A stretch of 64,000 bases of DNA from Symsagittifera roscoffensis (taxonomy: Eukaryota > Xenacoelomorpha > Acoela > Convolutidae), in assembly GCF_963678635.1 (NCBI RefSeq), contig NC_087068.1, positions 46,455,785-46,519,784 on the forward strand, read 5' to 3'. The notes beneath the pieces are model-generated. The model searched no databases. It saw only the letters and a program-made list of their open reading frames with translations, and had not been told where the DNA came from. Below are positions 61,617 to 64,000 of the stretch, one piece after another; positions within the stretch are counted from its first letter, which is position 1, and the number at the start of each line of letters is the position of its first letter. Made by a program: the position numbers and the translations under genes.

Positions 61617-62875
61617 ACCAGAGTTCCGTGGGTAATAATCGATTATAATGGAAAATTGTTGTCTAAAATGTTGTCATTATAATCCAATATTGTTGCAAAT
61701 TTAGACCACAAAATCGATTATATTGTCATTATAATCGATTATTTTCGTAAATACACAATCCAATAAAATCCATTATAATGGATTATAATCCATTTAAAAT
61801 CCATTATAATTGAGGCTCTTTCTCCTTTTCCCCCACCACACACGAACATGAATTTTATGGTGTAACGGGTGGTTTTACAAGGTTAAATGTGAAGACCAAA
61901 TATGTTTGTCATAACCTAATCAGTCCGTATGTCACTTTTCATAACGATCGAACAAGTTCAACATAGTTTTTACTTGTAAAACTTTGCAGGTGGGGGCGAA
62001 TGGAAAAAGAGCCATAATTGATTATATCGGATTATAATCTTTACATTTGTTTGCAAAATCATTTGCAAAACTTGCAACATTTCTGCGTTACTCACGGCCT
62101 ACTCGCAATATAAACCTATTCAAATTAACCCTCCCCCCATCCGCATTGCCCAAACCCCTACCCCACTCTCCTACGTTTATCCCTACGCCCACCCCCATGT
62201 TTACTAAAGTTTACCCCGAACCCAACCCCCCGCCCCTAAGTTACAGTTTACCCCCCCCCCCCCCCCCCCCCCCCCAGTTTGTTTACCATTCAACGGGGAC
62301 AGGGAAGGGGGTTAATCAGTGTGAACAACACCAATTTACATCCATTCTCCATTTTAAGCCCCTTTCTCAAGTTTTTTGTTGCTTTCTCCCCCATTTTTTA
62401 CCCCGCCCACATTCAGTAAAAGGCGGGAGGGGGGTTAAACTTAGATGGGGGTGGGGGGTAAACTGGGTGGGGGCGGATGGTAAACTGACGAGGGGTAAAC
62501 TGGGAGGGGGTTACGTAGTATAGAAAAATTAGCGAAGTAAGAAAAAAATTTATGAAACGTAATACGTAGCAACTGCACGAAACAGGAAATGAGATAACTT
62601 TGAAAAAAATTGCAAAATTCGTAATTTCTTCTCAAAAAATACATTAGAATCGTTTATAATCTATTTTAATGGATCATAATCATTAATAGAATATTATGAT
62701 TACAATCCATTTTTGATGGGTTATAATCGATTATAATCGAGCATTATGGTTAATATTGATATGAAAGGTACTAGGATTATAATCCATTTTTGATTATAAT
62801 CGATTAATTTGTAACTTATTAGACATTGACTATAAAATGACAAATTAATCGATTATTATCCGTGGAACTCCGGTG
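61617..62875. mobile_element. AT-rich inverted-repeat element with C-rich core, copy 2
   Basis: The left end AGAGTTCCGTGGGTAATAAT and right end ATTATTATCCGTGGAACTCC are inverted copies. The core at 62,100-62,515 has CCCC-rich repeats (GTTTACCCC, poly-C at about 62,251-62,274) facing GGGG-rich repeats (GGGGGTAAACTGGG), which could form a hairpin and G-quadruplexes. The open frame inside is a composition artefact. Confidence 0.7.
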
Positions 62876-63284
62876 CGATCTCGGTATGTGATCTCAGTTA
62901 AGTTAAGATCTGTTTTCAGAAAAGCAAAATCTAGTTCCCTCTACATTAAAAAATAATGTCTAAATCAACAAAGTTTTGACGATCCAAGGTCTAGGTTAAT
63001 GAAAAAGAGGCTGCTTGTACATGATAGAAACAAATTGTATCTTTGTCTAGCTCACCAATAATACAGCACTTGAAGATTGCCGTTTGTCCCAAGGCTTTGC
63101 AAAGGGAAAATTACTAATAGCTCAACCAGTATTTTAGGTGAACGAGAAAAGTACGCGTGAAACAATTATCCTTATGCGAATTTGAGCGTCATCAAAGAAC
63201 GAAATCGTTGAGGCTGACTCGTAGGCTTTCTCACATGCAGAAGACGATTGAGAGCATCCAGAGGTAAGAGATTTTCTAATTTCA
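62876..63284. other. Second copy of the duplicated flank
   Basis: Diverged copy of 60,840-61,070. With the adjacent inverted-repeat element this suggests an old duplication of an element-plus-flank unit of about 2.1 kb. Confidence 0.5.
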
Positions 63285-63452
63285 GTTTGTCGCAACATAC
63301 CGCATTTGGGTCGCGCAAAGCCGCATAAAATTTCCTCGGTCGCGCAAAGTCGCAACATACCCAAATGAGTCGCAATGGTCGCAACATGCCCGATTTGGGT
63401 CGCAATGGTTGCAACATACCCATTTTCAGTCGCAATGGTTGCAACATAAGTC
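63285..63452. repeat. Minisatellite of GTCGCAA-type 30-bp units
   Basis: About five degenerate units such as GTCGCAATGGTTGCAACATA with spacers CCCATTTTCA or CCCGATTTGG. The minus-strand frame through it (YVATIAT repeats) is not taken as a gene. Confidence 0.75.
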
Positions 63453-64000
63453 CCCGACCTCGACCCGGGACCCGAGCATGGTAATACCAGATTGACGTTC
63501 AAAAATGAAAATGATGTCACAATGAATAAGGTGAAGCTCAAAGAAATGATTTGGGTACAAAACTTGTTGAGGTGTGCAGACAAGTAAACTAGACGACGGG
63601 CGCATAGTTCAGCTCATAATGTGCAGAATCAAAAAGTAAGGCGCAATGCTTAAGCCAAACGTGTACTTGTACTGAAATTTGCACTTGGTATTATTTTTTT
63701 AAGCAAGATTCATCTTTTAGTCGAAAATCATAATTAATGACGCCCTGAGCATGTTTTTCAAAGATTAAACGGCAGATTGGTAAAAAAATCAAAATTACAT
63801 AACTGAAGTCAAAACAAACTCGGGACAATCGTTTTTTTTTTCGTATAAATTTATGAATAATCTTGCTAGGAATATAAATGGTGAGAACAAACGGTGTTTG
63901 TATTCTTACCATCATTTTATGATGCAGTTTACTTGAAAAAATTCAAACCAGAATCACATCGTGAAAATAAGGTTAATTGTAATTAAGCCTATTTTCCCTC
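63453..64000. other. AT-rich DNA to window edge
   Basis: No gene or repeat was recognised. Confidence 0.4.

Noticed and set aside
62047-62523. 158-codon proline-rich frame
   Set aside because: Composition artefact of the C-rich and G-rich tracts.
63134-63583. 149-codon minus-strand frame with YVATIAT repeats
   Set aside because: Follows a GTCGCAA minisatellite; no domain and no start or splice context.
1-64000. CRISPR arrays, bacterial operons or Shine-Dalgarno sites
   Set aside because: The sequence is eukaryotic; repeats found are satellites, LTRs or MITEs without CRISPR spacing.

Overview
The window reads as invertebrate metazoan genomic DNA dominated by retroelements. Host signals are few: the N-terminal part of an SDA1/SDAD1-like ribosome-biogenesis gene (33,676-34,299) and a B-box zinc-finger protein (41,696-42,574) with a candidate 52-bp intron before its ATG. 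The retroelements are clearly more GC-rich than the AT-rich host DNA around them. I cannot name the species.

Layout. (1) 1-11,550, minus strand: a Ty3/gypsy element ('element 1') cut by the left window edge. It has an 883-bp 5' LTR, a tRNA primer-binding site, a 2.4-kb leader with a TGTCCCAAGAC-type satellite, and one uninterrupted reading frame of at least 2,744 codons (Gag-protease-RT-RNase H-integrase-tail). (2) About 11,922-32,926, minus strand: a related but very large element ('element 2', about 20.5 kb after subtracting a hAT insertion). It is bounded by LTRs of one family. After gag-pol it carries a macro domain, then an ORF with a complete set of SGNH-hydrolase catalytic motifs, then a 610-residue ORF of unknown family ('ORF615') that ends just before the polypurine tract. 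Its gag-pol is broken by stops and frameshifts. It sits inside an older plus-strand copy of its own LTR. (3) 33,676-34,765: the SDA1-like fragment. (4) 34,766-38,990: remains of a third element of the same kind (LTR pieces, polypurine tract, decayed ORF615 C-terminus), interrupted by a plus-strand LTR and a LINE fragment. (5) 41.6-42.6 kb: B-box gene. (6) 43-46.6 kb: mariner-type and hAT-type MITEs. (7) 46,596-52,417, minus strand: a different Ty3/gypsy element ('element 3') with two overlapping ORFs. (8) 52.4-64 kb: gene-poor AT-rich DNA with several inverted-repeat elements and C-rich tracts.

How the parts fit. Elements 1, 2 and the third remnant belong to one group: shared polyprotein order, shared primer-binding sequence, shared polypurine-tract motif (TCCGGGGAGTA before the LTR) and, in two of them, ORF615 in the place where retroviruses keep env. 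A candidate donor/acceptor pair lies between the macro-domain stop and the SGNH start codon, so the downstream ORFs may be made from spliced RNAs. The combination macro domain + SGNH hydrolase + ORF615 in one LTR element is the most unusual content here. All family calls rest on motifs read by eye; no database search was possible.
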